Assembly: GCF_003725535.1 (NCBI RefSeq)
Contig: NZ_RJSF01000046.1
Span: 76,156 to 140,155 of the forward strand
Reading direction: 5' to 3'
Length of the DNA: 64,000 nucleotides
Source: Nocardioides pocheonensis
GTDB lineage: Bacteria; Actinomycetota; Actinomycetes; Propionibacteriales; Nocardioidaceae
In this document: piece by piece, positions 26,402 through 37,738 of the stretch
Layout of the letters: each line of letters opens with the position of its first letter
Position numbering within the stretch: position 1 is the stretch's first letter
The notes under the pieces: model-generated
The model's database searches: none
Seen by the model: only the letters and a program-made list of their open reading frames with translations
Told to the model about the DNA's origin: nothing
Translations under genes and position numbers: made by a program

Positions 26402-27574
26402 CTACAGGCCGAGGTCGCGGCTGGAGGTGAACTCGAGGGCTTGGGCGGGGCGGATGTAGCGCTCCAGCAGCGTGGAGAGCCGTTTGTGGCGGGTCTGGGC
26501 GGCGATCCGGTCCAGGCTGACGCCGGCGAGCGCGGCGGCGGTCGCGTGTCCGGCGCGCAGGGAGTGCGGGGTGATCCGCTCGGCCGGCAGACCTGCGTCC
26601 GTGGCTCGGCCTCGGAGCATGCGGCCGACTGCGGTGCCCGAGAGCGGGTCGGCGGTGACGCGCCTGTTCCTCAACGCGGTGAAGAGGGGACCTGGTCCGG
26701 TTCCTCGGTGGTGAAGCCAGCCGCCGAGTGCCGCGATGGGGTCGGTGTCGGCGCGTTGACCGTGGGCGACGGGGACGAGGTGTCCGGCAGCCTCCTGGTC
26801 CGTCTTGGACCGGTGGATGTGCAGCAGCAGCCCGGCGGGCTTGTGCTCGACGTCGGCCAGAGTGAGACCAACGAGCTCGGAGACGCGGAGGGCGGAGGCG
26901 AAGCCGAGCAGGATCACGGCGGCGTCGCGGGCGCCCTTGGCGGTCGTGCGGTCGATGGGGTGCAGGATCTGGCGGAGGTCGGCGATGTCGAGGGGTCGGG
27001 CTTGGCGTCGGGGTGCGGTGCCGACGAGGCGGCGCAGCCCGCGGCGGACCTGCCGAACCGCTTCGCAGGCCGTGGGGTCGTCGAGGCCGCGCACGCGGTG
27101 GCGATAGGAGATCGCGCCCACGGCCAGGTCCAGCGTGGGAACCGAGGCTCCGGCGGCGGCGAGGTCGGTGAGGTAGGCGCAGACCAGGGCGGCCGAGGCC
27201 GGCAAAGGCTGGGCGTCTCGGGTGGCGCACCAGCGTTCCCACCGCTTCCAGCCCAGGTCGTAGATCCGGCGGGTGGACCCGGCGAGCGTGGAGTGGATCG
27301 CTTCGGCGATGCGCAGCGCGTCGTCGACAGTGAGTCCCTCCGGCAGGTCGAGAGCGGGGCTGTCGGGCAGGGAGGCGGCCAGCGCCTCGGCGGTAGTGGT
27401 GATCACCCACAGGTTGTAGGGATCGGTCTCCCCCGCCCATGCGCCGGGGAGCCTGCGGTGCCGACCGGGCGCGAGGGATGCGGGTCGGTCGAGGGTGTGG
27501 GTCGTGGCCGGGAAAGGAGCAGTATTCGGCCCGGGGTTGAATCTCATCGCTTGCGCGGGCGACAAGCGCTGCAC
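26402..27574 (-). CDS. Tyrosine recombinase/integrase
   Basis: 390 residues. An N-terminal core-binding SAM-like domain (STLAGSTRRIYDLGWKRWERWC) is followed by the catalytic domain: first Arg in ASALRVSELVGL, HSLRAGHAT giving HxxR, then TRHKRLSTLLERYI with the second histidine region and nucleophilic Tyr. All catalytic residues are present. An alternative GTG start near 27406 (VITTTAEAL) would leave room for a promoter shared with the divergent DUF4192 gene. A broken copy lies at 1702-2022 in the same orientation. Confidence 0.87.
   Translation of the reverse strand: MQRLSPAQAMRFNPGPNTAPFPATTHTLDRPASLAPGRHRRLPGAWAGETDPYNLWVITTTAEALAASLPDSPALDLPEGLTVDDALRIAEAIHSTLAGSTRRIYDLGWKRWERWCATRDAQPLPASAALVCAYLTDLAAAGASVPTLDLAVGAISYRHRVRGLDDPTACEAVRQVRRGLRRLVGTAPRRQARPLDIADLRQILHPIDRTTAKGARDAAVILLGFASALRVSELVGLTLADVEHKPAGLLLHIHRSKTDQEAAGHLVPVAHGQRADTDPIAALGGWLHHRGTGPGPLFTALRNRRVTADPLSGTAVGRMLRGRATDAGLPAERITPHSLRAGHATAAALAGVSLDRIAAQTRHKRLSTLLERYIRPAQALEFTSSRDLGL
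27301..27523. repeat. Direct repeat copy B (recombinase 5' segment)
   Basis: Partner of the block at 1746-1968; see there for the alignment. This copy lies inside the intact recombinase gene and is presumably the parental form. Confidence 0.85.
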
Positions 27575-27585
27575 ACCTGCTCAGC

Positions 27586-28590
27586 ATGACACTCTCAGTA
27601 GAGAACCCCGACGAGCTGATCGCGGTCATCCCGCACCTGCTCGGCTTCAAGCCCGAAGAGTCGATCGTGTTCCTGCCGATGCGATCCGACCTCCCCGTCG
27701 CCCGGGTCGACCTGCCCACCACAACACGCGACCGCGACTTCGTCTGGCGATCCATCAGTGACGCCTTCAGCCGCTACGCGCAACCCGGAACCAGCGTCGG
27801 CATCGTCTGTATCACCGCCGACCGGGCGATCGCCGAGGAAGTCGGTCCCGAGTTCGCCGCCCGGCTCGACACCATCGGGATCGACACGCGACTGGTCGTG
27901 TGGGCCGACGAGACCCGATGGGCCGACCTCACCACCGGCGACATGGGCCTCCAGACCGACGCCGCCCGGGAGCGGATCGCGGCGATGACCGTCCTGGGCG
28001 GTCGGCCGCCGCCGGCCGCCAGTCGCAACTCCCTCGCCACGACCCTGGTCGGCGACCGTGAGCCGGTGGCCCGCCTGCTGCCGGAGACTCGTGAGGCGGC
28101 ACGGGAGAACACAGCGAAGTTGGAAGGCCGGTGGGCACTCGGCCGGATGCAGCGATTCCAACGCGACGGGGTCCGCCTCTCCGACGGCGACGCGGCCCGG
28201 CTGCTCGTCTCCATCGAATCCATCCCGACCCGCGACCGGCTCTGGCTCGACATGAACCGCGGCAACGCCGCCTCGCACGTCGCGCTGTGGACGGACATGA
28301 CTCAGCGCGCTCCCGACGGCGTGCGTTCCGCCCCGGCTTCGCTGCTCGGCTTCGCGGGATGGCTGAGCGGCCACGGGGCTCTCGCGTGGTGCGCCCTCGA
28401 CCAGGTTCCCAAGGACAAGCCGTACACCCTCGCCAACTTGGTGGCAGCGGCCGTCCAGACAGGCATGCACCCACGCGAGTGGGAAGCCGCCAACCGTCCC
28501 ACCGAACGCGGGCTGGAGAACGCTGCCGAATTCATCGCCCGACGCTCGACCGCACAAGCCGGACCGGCCCGACCCGCGCACGGGTTCTGA
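27586..28590 (+). CDS. DUF4192 family protein
   Basis: 334 residues. The N-terminus VENPDELIAVIPHLLGFKPEESIVFLPM is the hallmark of DUF4192, an actinobacterial family of unknown function. SAPASLLGFAGWLSGHGALAWCALDQV in the second half is also typical. Such genes are frequent near recombination, plasmid and integrative-element functions. No catalytic motif is apparent and no membrane segment or signal peptide is seen. It begins 11 bases from the divergent recombinase start as annotated. Confidence 0.82.
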   Translation: MTLSVENPDELIAVIPHLLGFKPEESIVFLPMRSDLPVARVDLPTTTRDRDFVWRSISDAFSRYAQPGTSVGIVCITADRAIAEEVGPEFAARLDTIGIDTRLVVWADETRWADLTTGDMGLQTDAARERIAAMTVLGGRPPPAASRNSLATTLVGDREPVARLLPETREAARENTAKLEGRWALGRMQRFQRDGVRLSDGDAARLLVSIESIPTRDRLWLDMNRGNAASHVALWTDMTQRAPDGVRSAPASLLGFAGWLSGHGALAWCALDQVPKDKPYTLANLVAAAVQTGMHPREWEAANRPTERGLENAAEFIARRSTAQAGPARPAHGF

Positions 28591-28733
28591 GGATGACCCC
28601 GTGGATGTCACGTACCGCCGTCGCCACCCGGCCGGCCGACTCGAACGACTACTCGCCCGTCTCGTGCCGGCAAGGTCGACGCACGAGCCCGTCGCCATTC
28701 GGGTCGATTTCGTGCTCGGCGATGGCGTCGAGG

Positions 28734-29603
28734 TCAAGCAGGTTTGAAGTGGGAAGCGACGGTCGCGCGAACGACCGCAACGTCGACGGAGCCCTCGTCC
28801 TCGACGAGGAGCTTGGCGAGCCGCTTCGGCCAGAGAACCTGCACCGCACGGGTTGTGAATGCTCCGCCGATCAATGGCCAGTCAGCCTCGACAAAACAGA
28901 GAGAGCCGGTGACGGGGAGGTCACCGACAACCTCGCGGACCAGATCGACCTGCTTGAGAACGCCGTCGACGAGCTTGGTGCAGTCGCGTCGCCCGACGAG
29001 GACCTTCTCGACCTTCGGACGAAGGATGCCGCCCTCGATCTTCAACTCGGGTCGGCCCTTGTATCGCTTCGCGTCGATCACCCAGATTCCGGCGGCGGTG
29101 ATAGCGATGTGGTCGATGTTGGCCTTCGTGCCAGGAATACGTCGGTCGTGAAGCACAGCAACCGACTCTGAAACGAGCGAGTCGAGTCGTGCGCCGAGTC
29201 GCTCCTCACCAACCGCGCCGGTCGCCCATGCCTTCGTGCTCTGCTTCTCCTCGGAGAGGGCGACGGCGATGCCGCCGAGCTTGCCCCACTTCTGACGGAG
29301 TCGCTCTTCGTCCTTCGCCCTGCGCCGTTCGTACTCGCGACGAGCAGACAATCCTGCGACTCCGGTGTCCTCGACCGGGACCACAGCGGATGGCTCGTCG
29401 GTCTCAACCTCTGTCGCTGGAGCCACCGCTTCGACCCCGGTCGGGCACGCAATGCACCGGACAGTCTTGGTCGCCCGCTCGTAGATCGCCTCCGCGCGGA
29501 CAGGAAGCTCGGTGCCACACAGACGGCACATCGCTGGGTAGCGGAGCTTCATCCGCTTGTCGGAATCGCCGTCAGGCGAAGGTTCGTCAATCAGGTCGAC
29601 CAC
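28734..29603 (-). CDS. NERD-domain protein with N-terminal zinc ribbon
   Basis: 289 residues. Cys26-x2-Cys29 and Cys50-x2-Cys53 form a probable zinc ribbon. A charged, coiled-coil-prone stretch (SARREYERRRAKDEERLRQKWG) follows, then a nuclease-related domain: TGAVGEERLGARLDSL, ANIDHIAITAAGIWVIDAKRYKG. The Asp and Asp-x-Lys positions of the restriction-endonuclease-like core are kept (IDH ... IDAK). NERD proteins are common in defence islands and this one sits at the edge of one, divergent from the ABC-3C operon across 95 bases. Confidence 0.82.
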   Translation of the reverse strand: MVDLIDEPSPDGDSDKRMKLRYPAMCRLCGTELPVRAEAIYERATKTVRCIACPTGVEAVAPATEVETDEPSAVVPVEDTGVAGLSARREYERRRAKDEERLRQKWGKLGGIAVALSEEKQSTKAWATGAVGEERLGARLDSLVSESVAVLHDRRIPGTKANIDHIAITAAGIWVIDAKRYKGRPELKIEGGILRPKVEKVLVGRRDCTKLVDGVLKQVDLVREVVGDLPVTGSLCFVEADWPLIGGAFTTRAVQVLWPKRLAKLLVEDEGSVDVAVVRATVASHFKPA

Positions 29604-29698
29604 ACCGTCAGACTAGGGATCGGGACTGACGGCTCTCGCGGCATCCCGAGGTGTCGGACGGCCCCAGTAGTGTCTTGCAGGACGACAGGAGTGAGCGG

Positions 29699-30943
29699 AT
29701 GACCGAGGCGCCGACCGGAACCGCAGGCGAGCACGGAGCCGCTGCAAGTGCTCTCGGCTACCAGTTCCAAGTTAACTGGGGCCTCCTCGAACTGCTCCGT
29801 CGCGGCGCTTCACGCCCAGACCAGTCGCTCACCCTTGAACTCCACGACGATGTCGCTTGGGACCACGCGGGCCATCCAATCGAGCGAATCCAGGTCAAGC
29901 ACCACCTCAACCGCCAAGCCTCGCTTACCGACGCGAGCCCGGATGTATGGCGCACCTTGAAAGTGTGGATGGACACAGCGAGCCCCGCCGACCCCAACGG
30001 TGCACTCCTCGTTCTCGTCACCACTGCAACAGCAGCAACGGGAAGCGCGGCCTCCATTCTTCGGCCAGATCAAGGTCGTGACGAATCGGCCGCTTTAGCG
30101 TTGCTCGTCGCGACCGCGGAGACATCCGCGAACCAGGCGACTGCTCCAGCCCGGGAGCAGTTTCTCGCGTTGTCCTCGGCGGACCGAGAGGTCTTCGTCT
30201 CCAAGGTTCAGGTCCTAGACGGACAACCTGGAGTTACCGACCTCGACGCCCAACTGCGTCAGCAGCTGTGGTTGTCGCTGCCTTCGGACGAGGGCCACGC
30301 CAACACCTACCTCGACCTCGTCTGGCGCTGGTGGGCGAGCGTCTCACTTGACCTACTCACGGGAGTCCGCGCGTCCGTCGACGTTCAAGAAGTTCGTCAA
30401 CAACTCGCCGGCATACGCGACATGTTCCAAGCAGACAATCTGCCGACCCTGGTCGAGCTCGAAGATGTTGACGAGGACGCAACCGTCGACCTACATGTCG
30501 ACCGTCCGTTCGTTCACCAGATGCACTGGGTCCGAGTGAAGATCGACAACCTTCGAACGGCGATCGTCGACTACCACCGAGCCGTCACCCAGACGACAAA
30601 CTGGCTAGATCGGGACCTGATCGGAATCGCGGAGTTGGAGAAGTTCGAGCGGAACCTCACCGACGAGTGGCGCCGAGCTTACGGCGACATGATGGAGGAC
30701 CTTCCGGACGACGCAACGGACGATGCGAAAGCGGAGATGGGCAGGGCCTTGCTTCGCAAACTCCGGGACTCAACTGCGGTGACCGTCCGAAGCCGCTACA
30801 CAGACTCCTTCTTCGCGAGAGGCAAGCGCCACGAACTCGCCGACGCGGGCAACATCGGATGGCACCCGGAGTTCCAGACCCTCCTCGAGAATCTGCTCAC
30901 CGGAAGCGACACGACCGCGTCTGGCGGCGGCAGCGCCGCCTGA
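29699..30943 (+). CDS. ABC-3C system effector: Cap4/DUF4297-like nuclease with C-terminal ABC-3C domain
   Basis: 414 residues from the ATG at 29699, with AGGAGTGA seven bases upstream. The N-terminus (SALGYQFQVNWGLLELL, Glu47, Asp50/Asp51, Gln65-Val-Lys67) matches the DUF4297/Cap4 restriction-endonuclease fold. The C-terminal third (HQMHWVRVKIDNLRTAIVDYHRAVTQ, EKFERNLTDEWRR) looks like the shared C-terminal module of ABC three-component (ABC-3C) conflict systems. It precedes the middle component and the DUF3732 ATPase, the expected order. The predicted role is DNA degradation when the ATPase senses invading nucleic acid; the family assignment is from motif memory, not a search. Confidence 0.72.
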   Translation: MTEAPTGTAGEHGAAASALGYQFQVNWGLLELLRRGASRPDQSLTLELHDDVAWDHAGHPIERIQVKHHLNRQASLTDASPDVWRTLKVWMDTASPADPNGALLVLVTTATAATGSAASILRPDQGRDESAALALLVATAETSANQATAPAREQFLALSSADREVFVSKVQVLDGQPGVTDLDAQLRQQLWLSLPSDEGHANTYLDLVWRWWASVSLDLLTGVRASVDVQEVRQQLAGIRDMFQADNLPTLVELEDVDEDATVDLHVDRPFVHQMHWVRVKIDNLRTAIVDYHRAVTQTTNWLDRDLIGIAELEKFERNLTDEWRRAYGDMMEDLPDDATDDAKAEMGRALLRKLRDSTAVTVRSRYTDSFFARGKRHELADAGNIGWHPEFQTLLENLLTGSDTTASGGGSAA

Positions 30944-30987
30944 CGGCGAAACTGGGGTAATCCCAGAGTTGAACGTAACTCGCTGGC

Positions 30988-33536
<2,549 letters not shown>

Positions 33537-33543
33537 CCCGCCG

Positions 33544-34371
33544 CTAGGCGAGCAACGTCTGGATGCGCGCGGCGAGACTCTGCTTCAGATCCGCCAGCCC
33601 TTCTCCGTTACGGAGATAGGTGAGGGTCCGGATGGACCGCAGGTCAAACGGTACGTCGTCCATCGATTGCGCGATCTGGATGACGTCCCTGCCGAGAGAG
33701 TGGGCGACGCCAGTCTCGTAGAAGACATTGGCGTTCTTCGAGGTCAGGTCCGAGACGACCAAGCGGCACCGCCAGATCAGGCTTATCACGTCATCCATGA
33801 TGTGGTGGTTTTCCCAGATGTCGTCTGCGCGATGGCATCGCAGCCCCAAGCCTTCGACCGACTCCTTGATGGCTGCGTAAACCGGGTTGAACTCGGCCCC
33901 GAAAGGCATCATCACGGCCACGAGATCCGGCTCAACCGGTGCCTCGACAGGAAAGCTGAATACCTGAGGCGCGAGGTGACGGATTCCTTCGGCTGCCAGC
34001 AAGACCTCGTAAAGGTCCAGATCCTTGATGGCCCAGTGCGTCCGGTTCAGCTCCCACTGTCCAATGCCCAGCTCGGTTGCAAGTGACGCGACTCGGCCGG
34101 TACTCAAAGCGGGAAGACCCGGATTCTGAACGAAAGTGAACCTGTAGTCGGTGCCGATTAGCTGGAGGTTAGTGATGCGCCCAACTCTGGCAACAGGCGG
34201 CGCGTTGGAGTCGCCGATCTCCGGCATCACCAGTGCCGGGAAGCTGAGAACTCTGTTCACGTCCAGAGTCCCAGCCGGCCGGACGTAGTCCACGAGTGCC
34301 TGATCAGTGTGCTCGAAGACCCGACTTCCCGTCGCGGTGTTGTCGTAGAAGCCGACGAGGAGGTTGTACAT
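33544..34371 (-). CDS. TIR/deoxyribosyltransferase-like protein in the DUF499 operon
   Basis: 275 residues. The first 125 form an unrecognised domain (LVDYVRPAGTLDVNRVLSFPALVMPE). The second half matches the TIR-like/nucleoside 2-deoxyribosyltransferase-like fold: LVAVMMPFGAEFNPVYAAIKESVEGLGLRCHRADDIW, CRLVVSDLTSKNANVFYETGVAHSLG. The Glu in NVFYETG is at the catalytic position of this fold. Such domains often destroy NAD+ or bind nucleotides in defence. It starts three bases after the DUF499 stop with a GGAGAG upstream, so it is part of that transcript. It may be an abortive effector of the methyltransferase-ATPase system. Confidence 0.68.
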   Translation of the reverse strand: MYNLLVGFYDNTATGSRVFEHTDQALVDYVRPAGTLDVNRVLSFPALVMPEIGDSNAPPVARVGRITNLQLIGTDYRFTFVQNPGLPALSTGRVASLATELGIGQWELNRTHWAIKDLDLYEVLLAAEGIRHLAPQVFSFPVEAPVEPDLVAVMMPFGAEFNPVYAAIKESVEGLGLRCHRADDIWENHHIMDDVISLIWRCRLVVSDLTSKNANVFYETGVAHSLGRDVIQIAQSMDDVPFDLRSIRTLTYLRNGEGLADLKQSLAARIQTLLA

Positions 34372-34374
34372 TCC

Positions 34375-37300
34375 TTAACTCTCCTCAAAGCCCGACTGGT
34401 CGAACTTGAGGGTCTTGGCGTTCTCGGAGACAGTGCGGACCTTGCCGTCCTCGAAGCCGGTGGTGTTGGTGGCTTCGATCTCGATGCGGACGGTCAGCTC
34501 AGTGCCCTCGTCGGCGCGCAGGTTGGCGATGACCTCGTCGGCGATGTTCTTGAAGTCCATCGCGATTTTGTCGGAGTTAAGGGTCTTCACTCCGTAGAAG
34601 CGGGTCTTCGGCTTGGTAAAGACGATGTCGACCTTCGGCGCCGACGGATCGTGCGAGACCGGCCCACCCTGCTGCTCGACGAGTGCCGCGAGCTGCTCCT
34701 CGGGAGAAGTCTTCGGGGCCGACTCTGCCTCGATCTGCTTCGACGCAACGTTTGGCTTCACGAGCAGCAGCGTGTCCGTGGTGGTCGGCGGGAGCGACTT
34801 GCCGTCGGTGGTCGGGTGCCACAGGCCGACGTAGCGACCGGTGCCCTCGTCGTAGCCCGTGGCGAGCGCGAACGCGTCGGTCTGCCAGATCATCGGCATG
34901 TCGACGATCCCCTCGTTAAGCACCTTCCGGTCACGGAGCCGTGGCATGTACGGGTACTGCGCGTACAGGCTCCACAGGGTGCCGAGCGCGACGTGGCCGT
35001 CCTTCCATATCTGCGGCACCTTGTTGATCGCCAACCGAATAGTTGCCGCAGCCTGCCGCGTGGACAGGTCGCCGTCGTTGCCAAGCCGACGCGAGACACG
35101 CTCGGCGAGCGACTCGGACTGACCCTCGACCTTGGTCTCCCGGATCAGGAACGGCGCCCCGGGGTCCGGCTGCGTCGGCACCAACGCCCAGGTGAAGGAC
35201 TGCAACAGCCGCGCGGTCACGGTCTGGTCAGCCTGGTCACGCCGCTGCGCCGCCTGGTTCTTCTGGTTTTGCGTGAGGTCGAGATCAGCCTCGTTGTCGA
35301 GCACGTGCTTCCAACCGAGGTAGTCACGGGTCGCAGAGTTGAGCTCTTCCAGCCTGGCTTCGTCGGCGGCGAGATAGACGACCGTGTTGCGGTTGGTCCG
35401 GTTGGCGCTACCGCGATGCTCGGTGGCCTTCTGCGCGAACGCCTTGGCCTCAGAGTCAGTCTTGGCCTTGTGCGCGACCTTCGGGTGAAGGATCACCAGC
35501 CGCGCCTCGTCGGTGTCGGGGATGTCAGCGTTGGACTCAGGGCAGACATGAACGCCAGCGAAGTCGCCCCGCGTTCGGCCCTGGCCCTGGAGGCGGCGGA
35601 CGATCTCGGCCCACACGTCCTCCTTGTGAAGACGCTCGGCCTGGTCCTTGGCTGTCCGGGTGATATTGGGCTGGAGGTCGTACCAGTACTTGCCCGAGCC
35701 GGAGTAGAAGTACGTCGCCCGGTCGCCGAGCTGGGTCAGTGCCGCATGGAAGTTGCCTGGCACATCGCCCGGAACTGCGGTGCCGAGGAAGACCCGCTGG
35801 GTGCCGATGCCCTTGTGCGTGGAACCGGGCGCGATGGTCGGAGCCGCGCCGAAGAACACGGTCCGGGCAAGGCGCTTGGTGAGTGCCCGCTGACCGAACA
35901 GTGGCTTCTCCTTGTCGATGCGCCCAGGCTCAGAGTTGGGGCCGTCGACATCGGCGTCGATGATCGTCTTCCACGAGTCTTGGAGGTATTGCGTCAGCTC
36001 AGCGTTCACGTTTGCCGTGGCGAGCGGGATCGAGCCAGGCATGATCAGCGGCGAGGCGTCCTCGCCGGTCCAGAGTGCGTGGATGACGGTGCTCATCAGG
36101 CGCAGCACGCCACGGGTGCGCTGGAAGCGCTCCAGCGATGACCACTCCTCGTAGAGGGTGTCGAACATCTCTGGGTGGATCGGGTAGGTCCGCTTAATGC
36201 GGTCCTCATACGCCGCATCACGAACCTCGCGCGGGAAGTCGTCGGTGTACTTGCGGTACATCTCGACGTACGCCTTGGCCGTCGCCCCTATGGACGCGAG
36301 CCCAGCAGCGTCGGGCTGCTTGAACAGGCGCTGCTTCACGATGTGATACGCCTCGTCGGATGAGGCCGGACGCCACTGGTCAGCCACACGACGGACGACG
36401 TTCTGGAGCCGCTTGAGCGCTTCGAGGCCGTTCGCGCCGCCGACCTCCTCGGCATTGCCAACAGCAATCTGCGAATCGTCGCCGCTCTCCGATGCAGGGA
36501 TCGAGATTGCCAGAAGGACCCCGGACGTGCCCTTTGATGCTTCGGTGAGCGACTGAGCGAAAGTGAACTGGTCATCGAACGTGCCGCCGGCGAGGTCATC
36601 GCGGCCAACAAGGGACCGGGCATAGGCGACCCACTCGTCGATCAAGATGACAGCGGGTGCGTACTTCTTCAGCAGATCGTGGAGGGCGTCGCCCGGATGG
36701 GTTCGGTCGCCGTCGGCCTTCGCCACGAGCGCGTATCCCTCGGGTCCGCCGAGCTGCCAAGCCAGCTCACCCCAGATCGTATTGACCTGAGTGCCGTCCT
36801 CCTTGATCACGCCAGACGGACTGAAGTGGTTGCCGACGATGGCGACACGGTTGACTTTGGTGCCCTTGTAGCCGCTGGCGAGTAGCAGCTCTTGGGTTTC
36901 CTGCGGGAAGTTACCTACAGGCAGGCCTGCCGCGACGTGCCACAGGGAGAGCATCGAGTGAGTCTTGCCGCCACCGAAGTTGGTCTGCAGGTTGATGACC
37001 GGCGAGGCGTTGTCGTCACCGGCAAGGCGGCGCACGGCACGGCCGATGAGGTCACCGAGACCTTCGGTGAGATAAGTGCGCTTGAAGAACTCGACCGGGT
37101 CGGCATAGTCGGAGTCGACCTCACCGCCCGTGGCGACCTTGTAGAGGTCGGCCGCGAACTCCGAGGCGTGGAAGTTGCCGGTGGCGACGTCGTCGTGCGG
37201 CTGGAGCACCTCGCGCCACGGCTTGAGACCGCCCGTGGCCTCGGGGTTGTCCACGGCGGCCTTGAGGACCTTCTTGTCGTCACGATCAGCGGTGACTCGC

Positions 37301-37737
37301 CGCAGGTTGAGTCGGATCGACCTCACCTGGTCTGCCTCCGCAGGCTTGCCCAGCAACGTCATCAACCGCTCGGCTGTGTCGAGCGCGCGGTAGGCGTCAT
37401 CGTCGGTGAACGACCCGTTGTGCGCCCAGGTATTGCGGGCATTCTTCAGCTCGGTGGCGAACGCCTCGCCAACCCGACCCAGGGTGTCCGAGAACGGATA
37501 CCAACGGGGCTTCACATTGTTGGTAATCGAGGACTCCGTCAGCATGCGCAGCTGGACTTGAGGGTCGAGGGGGTCATAGACCTTGCCTGCGTGTCCATCC
37601 TTCGCGGCGACGAGCTGAACCCAGTTGGCGCCGACCGCAGCGTCGACAGCGCCGATCACTGACGAGATGTAGTCGTCGAGTGCCGGGGCGATGACTTCGA
37701 ACAGCTTGCCGATGCGGTCGCGGTTGCTCACTGCCAT
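34375..37737 (-). CDS. DUF499 AAA+ ATPase (BREX PglY/BrxC-related)
   Basis: 1120 residues from the ATG at 37737, one base after the methyltransferase stop (TGACATG); the longer open frame uses TTG at 37755. Walker A is LQTNFGGGKTHSML near residue 255; Walker B is VILIDEWVAYARSL near residue 366. FGGGKTH and the large size are characteristic of DUF499, a family related to the PglY/BrxC ATPase of BREX. A C-terminal tail carries FTKPKTRFYGVKTL and a beta-rich end. Cytoplasmic. It probably powers or gates the defence response with the DUF1156 methyltransferase. Confidence 0.85.
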   Translation of the reverse strand: MAVSNRDRIGKLFEVIAPALDDYISSVIGAVDAAVGANWVQLVAAKDGHAGKVYDPLDPQVQLRMLTESSITNNVKPRWYPFSDTLGRVGEAFATELKNARNTWAHNGSFTDDDAYRALDTAERLMTLLGKPAEADQVRSIRLNLRRVTADRDDKKVLKAAVDNPEATGGLKPWREVLQPHDDVATGNFHASEFAADLYKVATGGEVDSDYADPVEFFKRTYLTEGLGDLIGRAVRRLAGDDNASPVINLQTNFGGGKTHSMLSLWHVAAGLPVGNFPQETQELLLASGYKGTKVNRVAIVGNHFSPSGVIKEDGTQVNTIWGELAWQLGGPEGYALVAKADGDRTHPGDALHDLLKKYAPAVILIDEWVAYARSLVGRDDLAGGTFDDQFTFAQSLTEASKGTSGVLLAISIPASESGDDSQIAVGNAEEVGGANGLEALKRLQNVVRRVADQWRPASSDEAYHIVKQRLFKQPDAAGLASIGATAKAYVEMYRKYTDDFPREVRDAAYEDRIKRTYPIHPEMFDTLYEEWSSLERFQRTRGVLRLMSTVIHALWTGEDASPLIMPGSIPLATANVNAELTQYLQDSWKTIIDADVDGPNSEPGRIDKEKPLFGQRALTKRLARTVFFGAAPTIAPGSTHKGIGTQRVFLGTAVPGDVPGNFHAALTQLGDRATYFYSGSGKYWYDLQPNITRTAKDQAERLHKEDVWAEIVRRLQGQGRTRGDFAGVHVCPESNADIPDTDEARLVILHPKVAHKAKTDSEAKAFAQKATEHRGSANRTNRNTVVYLAADEARLEELNSATRDYLGWKHVLDNEADLDLTQNQKNQAAQRRDQADQTVTARLLQSFTWALVPTQPDPGAPFLIRETKVEGQSESLAERVSRRLGNDGDLSTRQAAATIRLAINKVPQIWKDGHVALGTLWSLYAQYPYMPRLRDRKVLNEGIVDMPMIWQTDAFALATGYDEGTGRYVGLWHPTTDGKSLPPTTTDTLLLVKPNVASKQIEAESAPKTSPEEQLAALVEQQGGPVSHDPSAPKVDIVFTKPKTRFYGVKTLNSDKIAMDFKNIADEVIANLRADEGTELTVRIEIEATNTTGFEDGKVRTVSENAKTLKFDQSGFEES

Positions 37738-37738
37738 G

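Noticed and set aside
34309..36141. 610-codon open frame on the plus strand
   Set aside because: It is entirely antisense to the DUF499 gene, has the low-complexity Arg/Val/Asp composition of a GC-rich shadow frame and no recognisable motif.
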